NCBI RefSeq assembly: GCF_001477625.1
Contig: NZ_CP013692.1
Span: 4,278,001 to 4,342,000, forward strand
DNA length: 64,000 bases
Reading direction: 5' to 3'
Origin: Paucibacter sp. KCTC 42545
GTDB taxonomy: Bacteria > Pseudomonadota > Gammaproteobacteria > Burkholderiales > Burkholderiaceae_C
A program made the translations under genes and the position numbers. The notes below the pieces were generated by a model. It was not told the origin of the DNA, searched no databases, and was given only the letters and a program-made list of their open reading frames with translations. Of this stretch, positions 35,667 to 45,063 are shown piece by piece (within the stretch, counting starts at the first letter, position 1; each line of letters opens with the position of its first letter).

Positions 35667-37672
35667 GCCGGTTGCTCCGATTTGGCGCCGAGCTGGGCGC
35701 CAGCTTGGGCGATCACCTCAAGCTCTTGCACCGGCTTGCGCTGGCGATAGCGGCGGTCACTGAGGGCTAGCACGCCGCCCAACATCATGATCAGACAACC
35801 GGCCCAGATCCAGACGATGAAGGGCTTGTACTGAACCCGCAGCACCCACTCACCACTGGGCAGGCGCTCGCCCATCGAGATGTAGATGTCGCGCAGGGCA
35901 TTGCTGTCCACCGCCGCTTCGGTCATGGGGTTTTGCTGGACCCGGTAGATGCGCTTTTCGGGATGGAGTGTGGCAATCAATCGCCCCTCGCGGCTGACTT
36001 CCAGCGTGGCGCGCGCAGCGATGTAGTTAGGCCCGGGCACATCGCGTACTTCCAGCATGCGAACCACATAACCGGCCAACTCGGTGGTGTCGCCGGAGCC
36101 CATCTTGACGTCGCGTTCGGTCTCGTAGGTTTTCACCATCGCCACACCGAAAGCAAAGGCCGCCACGCCCAGATGCGCCACCAACATGCCCCACATGGCC
36201 AGCGGCATTTGGCGCCCCCGCGCCGGCATTTGCGCCAAGCGCGCGCCGGCCGGCAGCAGGCGCTGCCGCAGGTCCACCCACTGCGTTGCCACGATCCAGA
36301 AGGCCATGGTGAGGCCGCCCGTGGTGGCCAGGCTGATGTGGCCGGCCCAGGCGCCGGTAGCCAGCGCTGCCGCCAGCGCGCCCACCAAAGGCCAGCGCAG
36401 GCGGCGCAGCACGGCAGCGGGCTCGTCGTTCTTCCAACGCGTCAGCGGGCCTATGCCCAGCACCAGCACCAAGGGCGCCATCAGAAGGCCAAACACCGTG
36501 TCAAAGTAGGGCGCACCCACAGAGATCTTGCCCAGGCCCATGGCATCCAGAAACAGCGGATACAGCGTGCCCAGCAGCACCGCCGCGCAGGCCACCGCCA
36601 ACATCATGTTGTTGACCAGCAGCAGAGACTCGCGCGAGAACATGCCAAAGCGCTGACCCAGGCCGACCTTGGGCGCACGCCAGGCAAACAGCAGCAGCGA
36701 AGTGCCAATCACCACAACGAGGAAACAGAGGATGAACAGGCCACGGCGCGGGTCGGTAGCAAAGGCGTGCACCGAAGACAGCACGCCCGAACGCACGAGA
36801 AACGTGCCCAGCAGCGAAAGCGAAAAGGCCAGCAGCGCCAGCAACACGGTCCAGACCTTGAAGCCGCCGCGCTTCTCGGTCACCGCCAGCGAATGAATCA
36901 GCGCCGTGCCGATCAACCAAGGCATGAAGGACGCGTTCTCGACCGGGTCCCAGAACCACCAGCCGCCCCAGCCCAGCTCGTTATACGCCCACCAACTGCC
37001 AAGGCCAATGCCAAAGGTCAGGAAGACCCAGGCCAGGGTGGTCCAGGGCCGCGTCCAGCGCGCCCAGGCCGCATCGAGATTGCCGCCCAGCAGAGCCGCC
37101 GTGGCAAAGGCGTAGGCCACGGAGAAGCCCACATAACCCATATAAAGCATGGGCGGGTGGATCACCATGCCGGGGTCTTGCAGCAAGGGGTTGAGGTCGC
37201 GCCCATCGATCGCCGCAGGCAGCAGGCGGTCGAAAGGGTTGGAGGTGGCCAGCATAAAGAGCAAGAAACCCGCGGCCACCAGGCCCAGCACCGCCAAAAT
37301 GCGCGCGATGAAAGCGGCCGGCAGGCGCTGGCTGAAGGCTGCCACCGCCACGCTCCAGACATTGAGCATCAGCACCCACAGCAGCAGCGAACCCTCATGC
37401 CCACCCCATACCGCCGCGATGCGGTAGGGCAAGGGCAGGGCCGAGTTGGAATTGGCCGCCACATACAGCACCGAGAAATCGTTGCGCACAAAAGATACCG
37501 TCAGGCAAGCAAACGCACCCACCACCAACAAAGCTTGCAGCACGGTGGTGGGGCGCGCCAGCGCCATCCAATCGGCCCGGCCGGTTTGCGCGCCGGCCAG
37601 GGGCAGCACACCCTGCACCAAGGCCACCGCCAAGGCCAGCAGCAGCAGAAAATGGCCCAGTTCGGGAATCAT
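35663..37672 (-). CDS. ccmF: Haem lyase subunit CcmF
   Basis: Product of 669 residues with about 15 membrane helices. The WWD haem-handling domain reads [19 protein letters not shown] and the N-terminal region has [16 protein letters not shown]. CcmF, with CcmH and CcmI, attaches haem from holo-CcmE to apocytochrome c. Overlaps ccmE by 4 bp. Confidence 0.97.
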   Translation of the reverse strand: MIPELGHFLLLLALAVALVQGVLPLAGAQTGRADWMALARPTTVLQALLVVGAFACLTVSFVRNDFSVLYVAANSNSALPLPYRIAAVWGGHEGSLLLWVLMLNVWSVAVAAFSQRLPAAFIARILAVLGLVAAGFLLFMLATSNPFDRLLPAAIDGRDLNPLLQDPGMVIHPPMLYMGYVGFSVAYAFATAALLGGNLDAAWARWTRPWTTLAWVFLTFGIGLGSWWAYNELGWGGWWFWDPVENASFMPWLIGTALIHSLAVTEKRGGFKVWTVLLALLAFSLSLLGTFLVRSGVLSSVHAFATDPRRGLFILCFLVVVIGTSLLLFAWRAPKVGLGQRFGMFSRESLLLVNNMMLAVACAAVLLGTLYPLFLDAMGLGKISVGAPYFDTVFGLLMAPLVLVLGIGPLTRWKNDEPAAVLRRLRWPLVGALAAALATGAWAGHISLATTGGLTMAFWIVATQWVDLRQRLLPAGARLAQMPARGRQMPLAMWGMLVAHLGVAAFAFGVAMVKTYETERDVKMGSGDTTELAGYVVRMLEVRDVPGPNYIAARATLEVSREGRLIATLHPEKRIYRVQQNPMTEAAVDSNALRDIYISMGERLPSGEWVLRVQYKPFIVWIWAGCLIMMLGGVLALSDRRYRQRKPVQELEVIAQAGAQLGAKSEQPA

Positions 37673-38139
37673 GGTTGGGCTCCTGGCGCCATGCTGTTGC
37701 CGGCCTCTTTCTGCGCCTTGGCGGCGCGTTGAAGCGCATCAGCCGCTTCGGGTGGCATGTAGTTTTCGTCGTGCTTGGCCAGCACCTCGCGGGCCACAAA
37801 AATGCCCTCGGCATTGAGCTGGCCCTGCGCCACCACGCCCTTTCCTTCCTTGAATAAATCGGGCAAGACGCCCTGGTAGCGCACCGGCATGGCCTTGACC
37901 GTGTCGGTCACCAAGAAGTTCACCGTCACGCCGTCACGCACCACGCTGCCCGCCTGCACCAGGCCGCCGACGCGGAAGGTGCGCGCCTGCGGTGCCTCTT
38001 TGGCTGCCACCTGGGTGGGGGTGTAGAAGAAGACCAGATTGCTGTTGAAGGCATTCAGCACCAGGGCGGCGGCCACGCCCAGCAAGGCCAGTCCGCCCAC
38101 CACGATGGCGGCGCGTTTGTGACGTGGCTTGAGCGTCAT
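37669..38139 (-). CDS. ccmE: Haem chaperone CcmE
   Basis: Product of 156 residues with one N-terminal membrane helix and an OB-fold periplasmic domain. The covalent haem-binding His123 and coordinating Tyr127 lie in [12 protein letters not shown]. CcmE receives haem from CcmC and hands it to CcmF. Its ATG overlaps the ccmD stop codon (38136-38139). Confidence 0.97.
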   Translation of the reverse strand: MTLKPRHKRAAIVVGGLALLGVAAALVLNAFNSNLVFFYTPTQVAAKEAPQARTFRVGGLVQAGSVVRDGVTVNFLVTDTVKAMPVRYQGVLPDLFKEGKGVVAQGQLNAEGIFVAREVLAKHDENYMPPEAADALQRAAKAQKEAGNSMAPGAQP

Positions 38140-38303
38140 GCCAAATCCTCCAGCGTCTCAGCTTGCAGGGCGCGGGCATGGCGACGGGCGCTCAGGCGTG
38201 CTTCCAGCACCATCAGCAGCAAGCAGGCGCCGTAAGCGCCCCAGACATAGAGGCCGTAGCCGCCCATGTGCAGAAAGTCGTCAAACGAATTCCAGACCGT
38301 CAT
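38136..38303 (-). CDS. ccmD: Haem exporter protein CcmD (55 residues)
   Basis: A short open frame between ccmC and ccmE encodes 55 residues with the CcmD pattern: an acidic N-terminal segment ([20 protein letters not shown]), one membrane helix ([14 protein letters not shown]) and a basic tail (RRHARAL). CcmD helps release haem-loaded CcmE from CcmABC. The start is two bases after the ccmC stop codon and the stop codon TGA overlaps the ccmE start (ATGA), which confirms the frame. Confidence 0.93.
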   Translation of the reverse strand: MTVWNSFDDFLHMGGYGLYVWGAYGACLLLMVLEARLSARRHARALQAETLEDLA

Positions 38304-38305
38304 CG

Positions 38306-39100
38306 TCAGCCCCCCCTCTCGCTATTCTTGGCCGCTTTGAGTTCACGCACCCACGCGGCCTCGCATTCTTGTTCCAGCACGATGGCACGAGCGCGCGTCC
38401 ACACCACGGCAAAGCTATAGGCCCAAAAGCTCAGCGTCATCAGCAGCATGGCCAGCAGCATGATGTGGGCCATCTTGGGCGCAGCCGTCATGCTGATGGT
38501 GGCGCCCTGGTGCAAGGTATTCCACCAACGCACCGAGAAGTAAATGATCGGGATGTTCACCGCCCCTACCAAGGCCAGCAGCGCACCGGCATTGGCAGCG
38601 CGGCGCTCATCATCAATCGCCTCGGTCAGGGCGATATAGCCGAGGTAGAGCAGCAAGAGGATGAACTCCGAGCTGAGCCGCGCATCCCACACCCACCAAG
38701 CCCCCCAGGTCGGCTTGCCCCACAAGGCACCGGTCCACAGCGCCAGCAAGGTGAACAGCGCACCGGTGGGCGCCAGGGCGCGGGCATACATCGAGGCCAT
38801 GCGGACATTGAGCATCCAACCCCAGGCGGCCGAGGCGGCCAGCACCAGGTAGATCAACATGGACATCCAGGCCGCAGGCACATGGACAAAAATGATGCGG
38901 TAAGCCTCGCCCTGCTGAAAGTCACTCGGTGCGATGGCAAAACCCACCCACAAGCCAGCCAGGCCCAACACCAAGGCTAGGCCCCAGAACCAGGGGATGC
39001 AGCGGCCCGCCAGCTGATAAAAGCGCGAGGGCGCGGCAAAAGTGCTCCAGCGCCAGCGTGATTGCGAGGCCGCGCGCAAGGGGGCGGTGGGTGAGTTCAT
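38306..39100 (-). CDS. ccmC: Haem exporter protein CcmC
   Basis: Product of 264 residues with six membrane helices and the WWD motif GKPTWGAWWVWDARLSSEF. CcmC attaches haem to CcmE. The ATG at 39100 lies 4 bp after the ccmB stop codon; an upstream in-frame start at 39250 would lie inside ccmB and is rejected. Confidence 0.96.
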   Translation of the reverse strand: MNSPTAPLRAASQSRWRWSTFAAPSRFYQLAGRCIPWFWGLALVLGLAGLWVGFAIAPSDFQQGEAYRIIFVHVPAAWMSMLIYLVLAASAAWGWMLNVRMASMYARALAPTGALFTLLALWTGALWGKPTWGAWWVWDARLSSEFILLLLYLGYIALTEAIDDERRAANAGALLALVGAVNIPIIYFSVRWWNTLHQGATISMTAAPKMAHIMLLAMLLMTLSFWAYSFAVVWTRARAIVLEQECEAAWVRELKAAKNSERGG

Positions 39101-39104
39101 GGCA

Positions 39105-39782
39105 TCAGTCCAGTGCAATTCGCAAGGCCGCGGCGGTGGCCGGCGGCGCGCCCAACAAGGTGAGGATGAGCAGGGCCCCCAGCAGCGAGAGATGCGCTTG
39201 TGCCTGTTCCGGCACACCAGCTTCCACCGCGCCGACCGCCCCGATGCCAAAGATCAGCGCCGGAATCGTCAGCGGCAACACCAGCAAGAACACCAGCGCC
39301 GCGCCGCTGCGCAGCCCCAGGGTCAGCGCCGAACCCAGCGCACCCAAGAGGCTGAGGATGGGTGTGCCCAGCAAGAGGCTCAGGCACAGCATGGCAATCT
39401 CAGCGCCCCCCATGCCGAAGAGCAAACCCAGCAAGGGCGTGGCCAGCACCAGGCTCAGGCCGGCGGACAAGCAATGCGCCAGCACCTTGCCCCAGACCAC
39501 GGCCAGCAGGCCGTGAGGTGACAGCAACATCTGCTCCAGCGAGCCGTCTTGCAGATCGCCGCTGAACATTTGCGTCACCGACAACATGGCCGACAAAAGC
39601 GCGCACACCCACACCACGCCTGGCCCGATCTGCCGCAAGGTCTGCGGCTCTGGCCCGACGCCAAAAGGGAACAAGCCGGCCGCAACGATGAAAAAGCCTA
39701 AAGGCAGCAAGGCCTCGACCCGGCGCCGCTGCACCAACTTCAAATCGCGGCGCAGCAGCGCCAGCAGCAAGCGCCCGCTCAT
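39105..39782 (-). CDS. ccmB: Haem exporter membrane protein CcmB
   Basis: Product of 225 residues with six membrane helices. Family motifs are LRRDLKLV near the start and the TQMFSGDLQDGSLEQMLLSP loop. CcmB is the permease partner of the CcmA ATPase. The ATG at 39782 overlaps the ccmA stop codon (ATGA). Confidence 0.95.
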   Translation of the reverse strand: MSGRLLLALLRRDLKLVQRRRVEALLPLGFFIVAAGLFPFGVGPEPQTLRQIGPGVVWVCALLSAMLSVTQMFSGDLQDGSLEQMLLSPHGLLAVVWGKVLAHCLSAGLSLVLATPLLGLLFGMGGAEIAMLCLSLLLGTPILSLLGALGSALTLGLRSGAALVFLLVLPLTIPALIFGIGAVGAVEAGVPEQAQAHLSLLGALLILTLLGAPPATAAALRIALD

Positions 39783-40447
39783 GCGGCGCGCCACACTTCG
39801 AGATCAAGCTCATGGGCGTCTTTCAGATCAATCGCCTGGTGGCTGGTCAGCAGTGCCGCACCACCGCGGGCGGCATGCTCGGCAATCAATTGCTGCAGCA
39901 ACGCCATGCTGTCGGCATCCAGCGCATCAAAAGGTTCGTCCAGCAGCCAGACGCGCGCCTTATCGTCCAGCGCCAGACGCGCCAGCGCACCGCGCCGCCG
40001 CTGCCCTTGCGACAAGGTGCGCACGGGTGCAGCGGCCCGCGTGGCCAGGCCCAGGCGCTGCAGTGCTTGGCCGGCGCGGGCCTCCGCGCGGTCCAGGCCG
40101 GCCAACTCGGCCAGAAAGGCCAGGGCCTCCAACAGGGTCAGGTCGTCTTTCAGGCCATTGCTGTGGCCGATGTAAATCAAGGGGCTGCTGCTCTGCGCTG
40201 CGCTGTCTTGAGCGCCAGCAGCCGGCCAGGTGACCCGCCCTTCGGTAGCCGCAGACAATCCCGCCAAGATGCGCAGCAAGCTGGTCTTGCCGCAGCCATT
40301 GCTGCCGCGCAACCAAGTCACGCTGCCGGCCTGCAATTGCAGATTCAGGCCGCTGAAAAGCAGGCGGCGGCCACGTCGGCAGGCCAGGCGTTCGGCCTGG
40401 AGCAGGCTGGCGGACTGCGGCATGGGGCAATCAATAGGCATGCTCAT
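39779..40447 (-). CDS. ccmA: Haem exporter ATP-binding protein CcmA
   Basis: Product of 222 residues, an ABC ATPase with Walker A GSNGCGKTS, signature LSQGQRRRGALARL and Walker B VWLLDEPFDALD. With CcmB it powers release of holo-CcmE. It is the first gene of the minus-strand ccmABCDEFGHI operon. Start is ATG 40447 or the second ATG at 40441. A 16-bp palindrome sits 14 bp upstream. Confidence 0.95.
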   Translation of the reverse strand: MSMPIDCPMPQSASLLQAERLACRRGRRLLFSGLNLQLQAGSVTWLRGSNGCGKTSLLRILAGLSAATEGRVTWPAAGAQDSAAQSSSPLIYIGHSNGLKDDLTLLEALAFLAELAGLDRAEARAGQALQRLGLATRAAAPVRTLSQGQRRRGALARLALDDKARVWLLDEPFDALDADSMALLQQLIAEHAARGGAALLTSHQAIDLKDAHELDLEVWRAA

Positions 40448-40805
40448 GGCGGAGCGTCAGAAATGCTGCACAGCATTCCGGCTAGCTTGCTAGATCTCCA
40501 TGCGCAGGAGTCCGCATCAACACCGCGTTTGGCAATTTTTTGTGACACGTTGACCTTGGTCGACACCGGTAGAACAAGCTGTTTTCATAGAGGACCGGCC
40601 GCTTTTATACGTCAATTCATCGCATGGGCCTGAGCCATGCGTTTGAAGAGGCCGGCCCGCGTCAAATTGCGGGCTCAGCCAGCCGAGCAAGTCCACCAAA
40701 ATCCATGCTCACGCAAGAGCCCAGGGCACAGACCCAGAGCAAACATAGCCGCGCCTGACCCAGCAGTTTTGGCAGCTGATTGCCTTGCCGCCCGGCTGTC
40801 AAATG
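40448..40805. other. Divergent intergenic region between ccmA and the Suv3-like helicase
   Basis: Upstream region for both genes. It contains a palindrome (40462-40477), the imperfect inverted repeat GTTGACCTTGGTCGAC (40549-40564, one mismatch), and a hairpin CGCATGG/CCATGCG near 40622-40642. No gene is supported. Confidence 0.55.
40462..40477. promoter_or_regulatory. 16-bp palindrome upstream of ccmA
   Basis: AATGCTGCACAGCATT has perfectly complementary 7-bp arms around CA and ends 14 bp before... the ccmA start codon side (40447). Position and symmetry suit an operator for the ccm operon or a hairpin at the mRNA start; the factor is unknown. Confidence 0.4.
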
Positions 40806-43133
40806 CTCAGGCCGTGCCTACTGTGGTCCACTCCTAGGGTGCAAGACATCAAAGACCCCCAATCTCACGGCGCCGCAGCCCCCACGCCAGCGCCAGTTTC
40901 CCCCTCCTTCAATCTGCCCCATGCGCGCCACGCCAAGCGGCTGCCGCCCGAGCTCACACCCGAAGGCTTGCTGCGCATCCGCCAAGCGGCTTACCAGCTG
41001 CCGCAGGTGCTCACGCCGGCCGACTTCCTCGGCCATAGCGATCACGCCGAGGCCGCGCGCGAAGACCTGCCCGAGCAACGCGGCTTGATCCTGCTGCAAA
41101 AAGCGGTGGCCGGCGCACGCCCCAGCCGTTGGATCGCCCCCGAGCTGATGGCCGTGGCCTTGTGCCACCTCGATGTGGTGGGCACGGCGCCCACCGTACG
41201 CGCGCTGATGCAGCAACGCACCCTGGCGCTGGACAAGCTGGGCCTGAGCCGCGACCTCAGCCAAAGCAGCGGCTGGAGCCGCTTGTGCCAGACCACGCTA
41301 AGCCTTAGCCAGCCCGGCTGGCGCATCCCGGTGGCTTACCGCCTGGATTTGCCGGATGCGGCGGCAGTGTGGGACTTCTACCGCGACGGGGATATGAACG
41401 CCTTGACGCAGGCCATCGGCCCGGCCCCCGCCTTTGCGGGCGAGGGCGAGTTGCTGGCCCATCTGGAAGCACTGCTGGCGCGCAGCGTGGCCGGCCATGA
41501 AGAACACCTCGATTCGCTGCTGCCACGATTGCAGGCCGAATGTGCCACCCCGCAAACCCTGCCCCTGCTCAAGGCTGCCTGCACCCGCGCGCAAGACCGC
41601 TGGGAGCGCCTGGTGGCCGAACTCAACACCCTCGCCCACCTGAACAGCGAACTGGCCTTTCAAGGCTACCCCGACACTTTTGACGCTGCGCGCCGCCTGC
41701 AACGCAGCGTCACGCTATTCGTCGGCCCGCCGAACAGCGGCAAGACCCATGCAGCCTTTGAGCGCCTGGCGCAAGCGCATGACGGCGCCTACCTGGCACC
41801 GCTGCGCCTGCTGGCCCTGGAAGGGCGCGACCGCCTGGTGGGCCGCGGCGTGCCCTGCTCGCTGCTGACCGGTGAAGAGAATGTGCCGGCCGATGCGGCG
41901 CGGGTGGTTTCCAGCACCATCGAGATGGTCAACACCACCAAGGCCATTGATGTGGCGGTGATCGACGAAGCGCAGATGCTGTTCGACACCTACCGCGGCT
42001 GGGCCTGGACCCAGGCCATCGTGGCGGTGCCGGCCAATGAGCTGATCATCATCTGCTCGGCCTATGCCGTGCCGGCGATTGAAAACCTGCTGGGCCTGTG
42101 CGGCGAGCGCTGCACCGTGCGCCATTTCGAGCGCAAGCAAGAAGTTCAATTGCTGCCCGCCGCCGTGCCCATCGCCAGTTTGAAAAAGGGCGACGCCGTG
42201 GTGGCCTTCAGCCGCCGCGAAGTGCTGATGCTGCGCGACCAAATTGCCGCCAGCGGCCATGCGGTGTCCGTCATCTACGGCGCGCTGCCGCCGGAAGTGC
42301 GGCGCCGCGAAGCCGAGCGCTTTGCGCAAGGCGCCTCGCATATCCTGGTGGCCACCGACGCCATCGGCATGGGCTTGAACCTGCCGATTCGCCGCGTGCT
42401 GTTCAGCACCATGACCAAGTTCGACGGCCAGATGGACCGCGCCTTGACGGTCTCCGAAGTGCACCAGATTGCCGGCCGCGCCGGCCGCTACGGCATGCAT
42501 GACGAAGGCTTTTGCGGTGTGCTTCGTGAGGCCGAGCCCAATGCGGCGCGCACGCTGAAGGACTTGTTGCCCAAGCAGCCGCGCGCGCCGCGCGATTTCA
42601 AATGCTCGGTGGCGCCGAACTGGTGGCATATCAACACCATCGCCCAGCGCCTGGACTTGAACAAGCTGCGCGCCGTGCTGGGCGTGTTCATGGAACAGCT
42701 GCGCCTGGACGATGCGCACTTCCAGGTCGCCGAGCTGGAGCAGATGCTGGAACTGGCCGATCAGCTGGATCGCAGCGCCGGCTCGCTGCCGCTCAAGACC
42801 CGTTTCATCTACGCCCAAGCACCGGTGGACACCCGCACCGAGGCGCAGGTGCAGGAGTTCCTGGACTGGACGCACCGCCACGCCGTCACCGGCACGGCCG
42901 GTTCCCCCTGGTTCTTGAATGATGTTGACGAACACAGCCGGCTCGACCGCATGGAGCAGGCGCTGCGCTCCTGCACCCTGTGGCTTTGGCTGGATCTGCG
43001 TTTCCCCGGCGTATTCGGCCAAGTGGAGGCGGTCGTCGATTTACGCGGCCGCCTGAACGACGGCATCGAGCGCCATCTCAAGGGCAAGAAACCGCTGTGG
43101 CAAACCCGCGGCGGCCGGCCCGGCAAACGCTAA
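40806..43133 (+). CDS. Suv3-like superfamily 2 RNA helicase
   Basis: Product of about 775 residues. The C-terminal two thirds carry helicase motifs: Walker A GPPNSGKT, a DEAQ box (VIDEAQMLFD), motif III-like IICSAY, ATDAIGMGLNLPIRRV and motif VI QIAGRAGRYG, in the order and sequence style of the mitochondrial RNA helicase SUV3, which unwinds RNA for degradation by an exonuclease. The first about 280 residues are not recognised. The exact start is unclear (ATG 40806 or GTG 40839; neither has a good ribosome binding site). A role in RNA decay is an inference. Confidence 0.88.
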   Translation, partial: LRPCLLWSTPRVQDIKDPQSHGAAAPTPAPVSPSFNLPHARHAKRLPPELTPEGLLRIRQAAYQLPQVLTPADFLGHSDHAEAAREDLPEQRGLILLQKAVAGARPSRWIAPELMAVALCHLDVVGTAPTVRALMQQRTLALDKLGLSRDLSQSSGWSRLCQTTLSLSQPGWRIPVAYRLDLPDAAAVWDFYRDGDMNALTQAIGPAPAFAGEGELLAHLEALLARSVAGHEEHLDSLLPRLQAECATPQTLPLLKAACTRAQDRWERLVAELNTLAHLNSELAFQGYPDTFDAARRLQRSVTLFVGPPNSGKTHAAFERLAQAHDGAYLAPLRLLALEGRDRLVGRGVPCSLLTGEENVPADAARVVSSTIEMVNTTKAIDVAVIDEAQMLFDTYRGWAWTQAIVAVPANELIIICSAYAVPAIENLLGLCGERCTVRHFERKQEVQLLPAAVPIASLKKGDAVVAFSRREVLMLRDQIAASGHAVSVIYGALPPEVRRREAERFAQGASHILVATDAIGMGLNLPIRRVLFSTMTKFDGQMDRALTVSEVHQIAGRAGRYGMHDEGFCGVLREAEPNAARTLKDLLPKQPRAPRDFKCSVAPNWWHINTIAQRLDLNKLRAVLGVFMEQLRLDDAHFQVAELEQMLELADQLDRSAGSLPLKTRFIYAQAPVDTRTEAQVQEFLDWTHRHAVTGTAGSPWFLNDVDEHSRLDRMEQALRSCTLWLWLDLRFPGVFGQVEAVVDLRGRLNDGIERHLKGKKPLWQTRGGRPGKR

Positions 43134-43152
43134 GAGGCGCACACGCAACCCC

Positions 43153-43839
43153 ATGCCAGGCTATCTCTTCAAGTTCGAATCCATCGCGATTGAGGGCGCT
43201 GCGCCCTTGCAGATTCGCTCGCTGCTGAACAATCAGCAGTTCTTCGATCTTCACGGCGAGGCCGAGGCATTGGGAATTTCATCGGCCTTCTGGCCCTTGT
43301 TCGGCCTGCTCTGGCCCTCGGGCCAGCACTTGGCCGAGGCCATGGCTTTGCGTCCCTTGCGTGAGGACGAGAGCATTCTCGAAATCGGCTGCGGCTTAGG
43401 GCTGGCCAGCCTGGTGGCACACCGCAAGGGCGCCCTGGTCACCGCCAGCGACTGCCATCCGCTGGCCGCTGCCTTCATGCTGGAAAACCTGCGCCTGAAC
43501 GATTTGCCACCGCTGCGCTACTGCCATGGCAACTGGGCCACGCCCAATCTGGCCATTCCACCCAGCTTGCGTGTGCCCAAGGTGCAGGGCTTGTTCGAGC
43601 TGATCATCGGCAGCGATGTGCTGTACGAACGCGATGACGAGGCCGCTTTACCGCGCTTCATCGAACGCCACGCCGCGCCGCTCAGCGAGGTGATGATCAT
43701 CGACCCCAACCGCGGCAACCGCTCCGCCTTCAGCAAGCGCATGAGCGGCATGGGCTATCGGCTGGAAGAAACTCCGCTGAAATCACTGCCACTGGCCTTG
43801 CCCTATAGCGGGCGGCTGCTGCACTACCGGCGCGACTGA
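43153..43839 (+). CDS. SAM-dependent methyltransferase (protein-lysine methyltransferase-like)
   Basis: Product of 228 residues, a class I Rossmann methyltransferase with motif I LEIGCGLGLASLVAHRKG, an acidic residue in VTASDCHPLA and a catalytic-region segment FELIIGSDVLYERDD that resembles the methyltransferase 16 (METTL21/METTL23-like) group. It lies 19 bp after the helicase gene and is probably co-transcribed. The substrate is unknown; protein lysine is likely from the family. Confidence 0.8.
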   Translation: MPGYLFKFESIAIEGAAPLQIRSLLNNQQFFDLHGEAEALGISSAFWPLFGLLWPSGQHLAEAMALRPLREDESILEIGCGLGLASLVAHRKGALVTASDCHPLAAAFMLENLRLNDLPPLRYCHGNWATPNLAIPPSLRVPKVQGLFELIIGSDVLYERDDEAALPRFIERHAAPLSEVMIIDPNRGNRSAFSKRMSGMGYRLEETPLKSLPLALPYSGRLLHYRRD

Positions 43840-43866
43840 TTGGGCATCTCTTGCCGCTAATCGCGC

Positions 43867-45057
43867 TCAGGCCGGCACGGAACGCGCCAGCCTGATGCCG
43901 CTGAACTGCCAGCGCGTATGGGCGGGGAAGAAATTGCGGTAGCTGTCACGCGCATGGCCGGCCGGCGTGGCCAGGGAAGAGCCGCGCAAGACATATTGGT
44001 TGACCATGAACTTGCCGTTGTACTCGCCCACGGCGCCGGCGGCGGGCGCAAAGCCCGGGTAGGGCGCGTAACTGCTGCTGGTCCACTGCCAAACCTGACC
44101 ATGCATTTGCTGCAAGCCGGGCATCTGGGCGGCGGCACGAGCCGCCGCTTCCCACTCAAACTCGGTCGGTAGCCGGGCACCCGCCCAGCGCGCAAAAGCA
44201 TCGGCCTCGAACAGCGATAGATGGCAGGCTGGCGCATGGGGATCTAAGGGCTGCAGGCCGTGCAGGCCAAAGGCCATCCAAGGGCCAGCATCGTCCTGGC
44301 GCCAATACAGAGGCTTTGACAAGCCCTGGCTGCGCAACCAATCCCAGCCTTCGGCAAGCCACAGCTCCGGCTGCTGATAACCACCGGCCTCGACAAAAGC
44401 CAAGTACTCGGCATTGCTGACCAAGCGCGTCGCCAGCTCGAAGGGCTGCAGGAACTGCTGATGTGCGGGCAATTCGTTGTCAAAGCAAAAGCCGCCGCCA
44501 TGGTGGCCCATGTCTTGCAGGCAGCCGGCAAAACGCAGCCAGCCCAGCTCAGGCACAGACGGGGTCAGGTCTTGCCCCTCGCCGCGGTAGGCCGGCTGCA
44601 AAGGGTTTTGCGCCAGCAAATGCAGCAGATCGGTGAGCATCAGCTCTTGATGCTGCTGCTCATGTTGCAGGCCCAGTGCCATCAACTCGGCAATGCGCGC
44701 ATCGCCCGGCGTGGCTTGCAGCAACGACAAGATGCGCTGATCCACCGCCGCGCGATAGGCCAATACCTCGGCCAAGGCCGGGCGCGTCAACAAGCCACGC
44801 TGGGCGCGCGGGTGCTTGTCGCCCACACCGTTGTAATAAGAATTGAACAGCACCCGAAAGGCCGGGTGGAAGGGTTTGAAGCTGGCTTCAAAGCGCTCCA
44901 ACAAAAAGGTCTCAAAAAACCAGCTGGTGTGGGCCAAATGCCATTTGATGGGGCTGGCCTCCGGCATGGACTGCACACAGCAGTCTTCCGCCGACAACGG
45001 CGCCGCCAGGCGCAAGGACTGCTGGCGCACGGCCTCGAAGCGGCTTGCCAAGTTCAT
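43867..45057 (-). CDS. egtB: Ergothioneine biosynthesis sulfoxide synthase EgtB
   Basis: Product of 396 residues. The N-terminal DinB-like domain gives the iron site (WHLAHTSWFFE with His40/His43; LQHEQQHQE with His132 and His136) and the C-terminal formylglycine-generating-enzyme-like domain (WEAAARAA, QVWQWTSSSY, YRNFFPAHTRWQFSGIRLAR) completes the fold. EgtB joins hercynine with Cys or gamma-Glu-Cys using O2. egtD lies 6 bp upstream. No egtA, egtC or egtE is nearby, so the thiol donor and later steps cannot be told from this locus. Confidence 0.93.
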   Translation of the reverse strand: MNLASRFEAVRQQSLRLAAPLSAEDCCVQSMPEASPIKWHLAHTSWFFETFLLERFEASFKPFHPAFRVLFNSYYNGVGDKHPRAQRGLLTRPALAEVLAYRAAVDQRILSLLQATPGDARIAELMALGLQHEQQHQELMLTDLLHLLAQNPLQPAYRGEGQDLTPSVPELGWLRFAGCLQDMGHHGGGFCFDNELPAHQQFLQPFELATRLVSNAEYLAFVEAGGYQQPELWLAEGWDWLRSQGLSKPLYWRQDDAGPWMAFGLHGLQPLDPHAPACHLSLFEADAFARWAGARLPTEFEWEAAARAAAQMPGLQQMHGQVWQWTSSSYAPYPGFAPAAGAVGEYNGKFMVNQYVLRGSSLATPAGHARDSYRNFFPAHTRWQFSGIRLARSVPA

Positions 45058-45063
45058 CGCCGC

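Noticed and set aside
35933..37732. 599-codon frame antisense to ccmF
   Set aside because: ccmF is unmistakable; the antisense product is Gln/Arg/His-rich with no motif.
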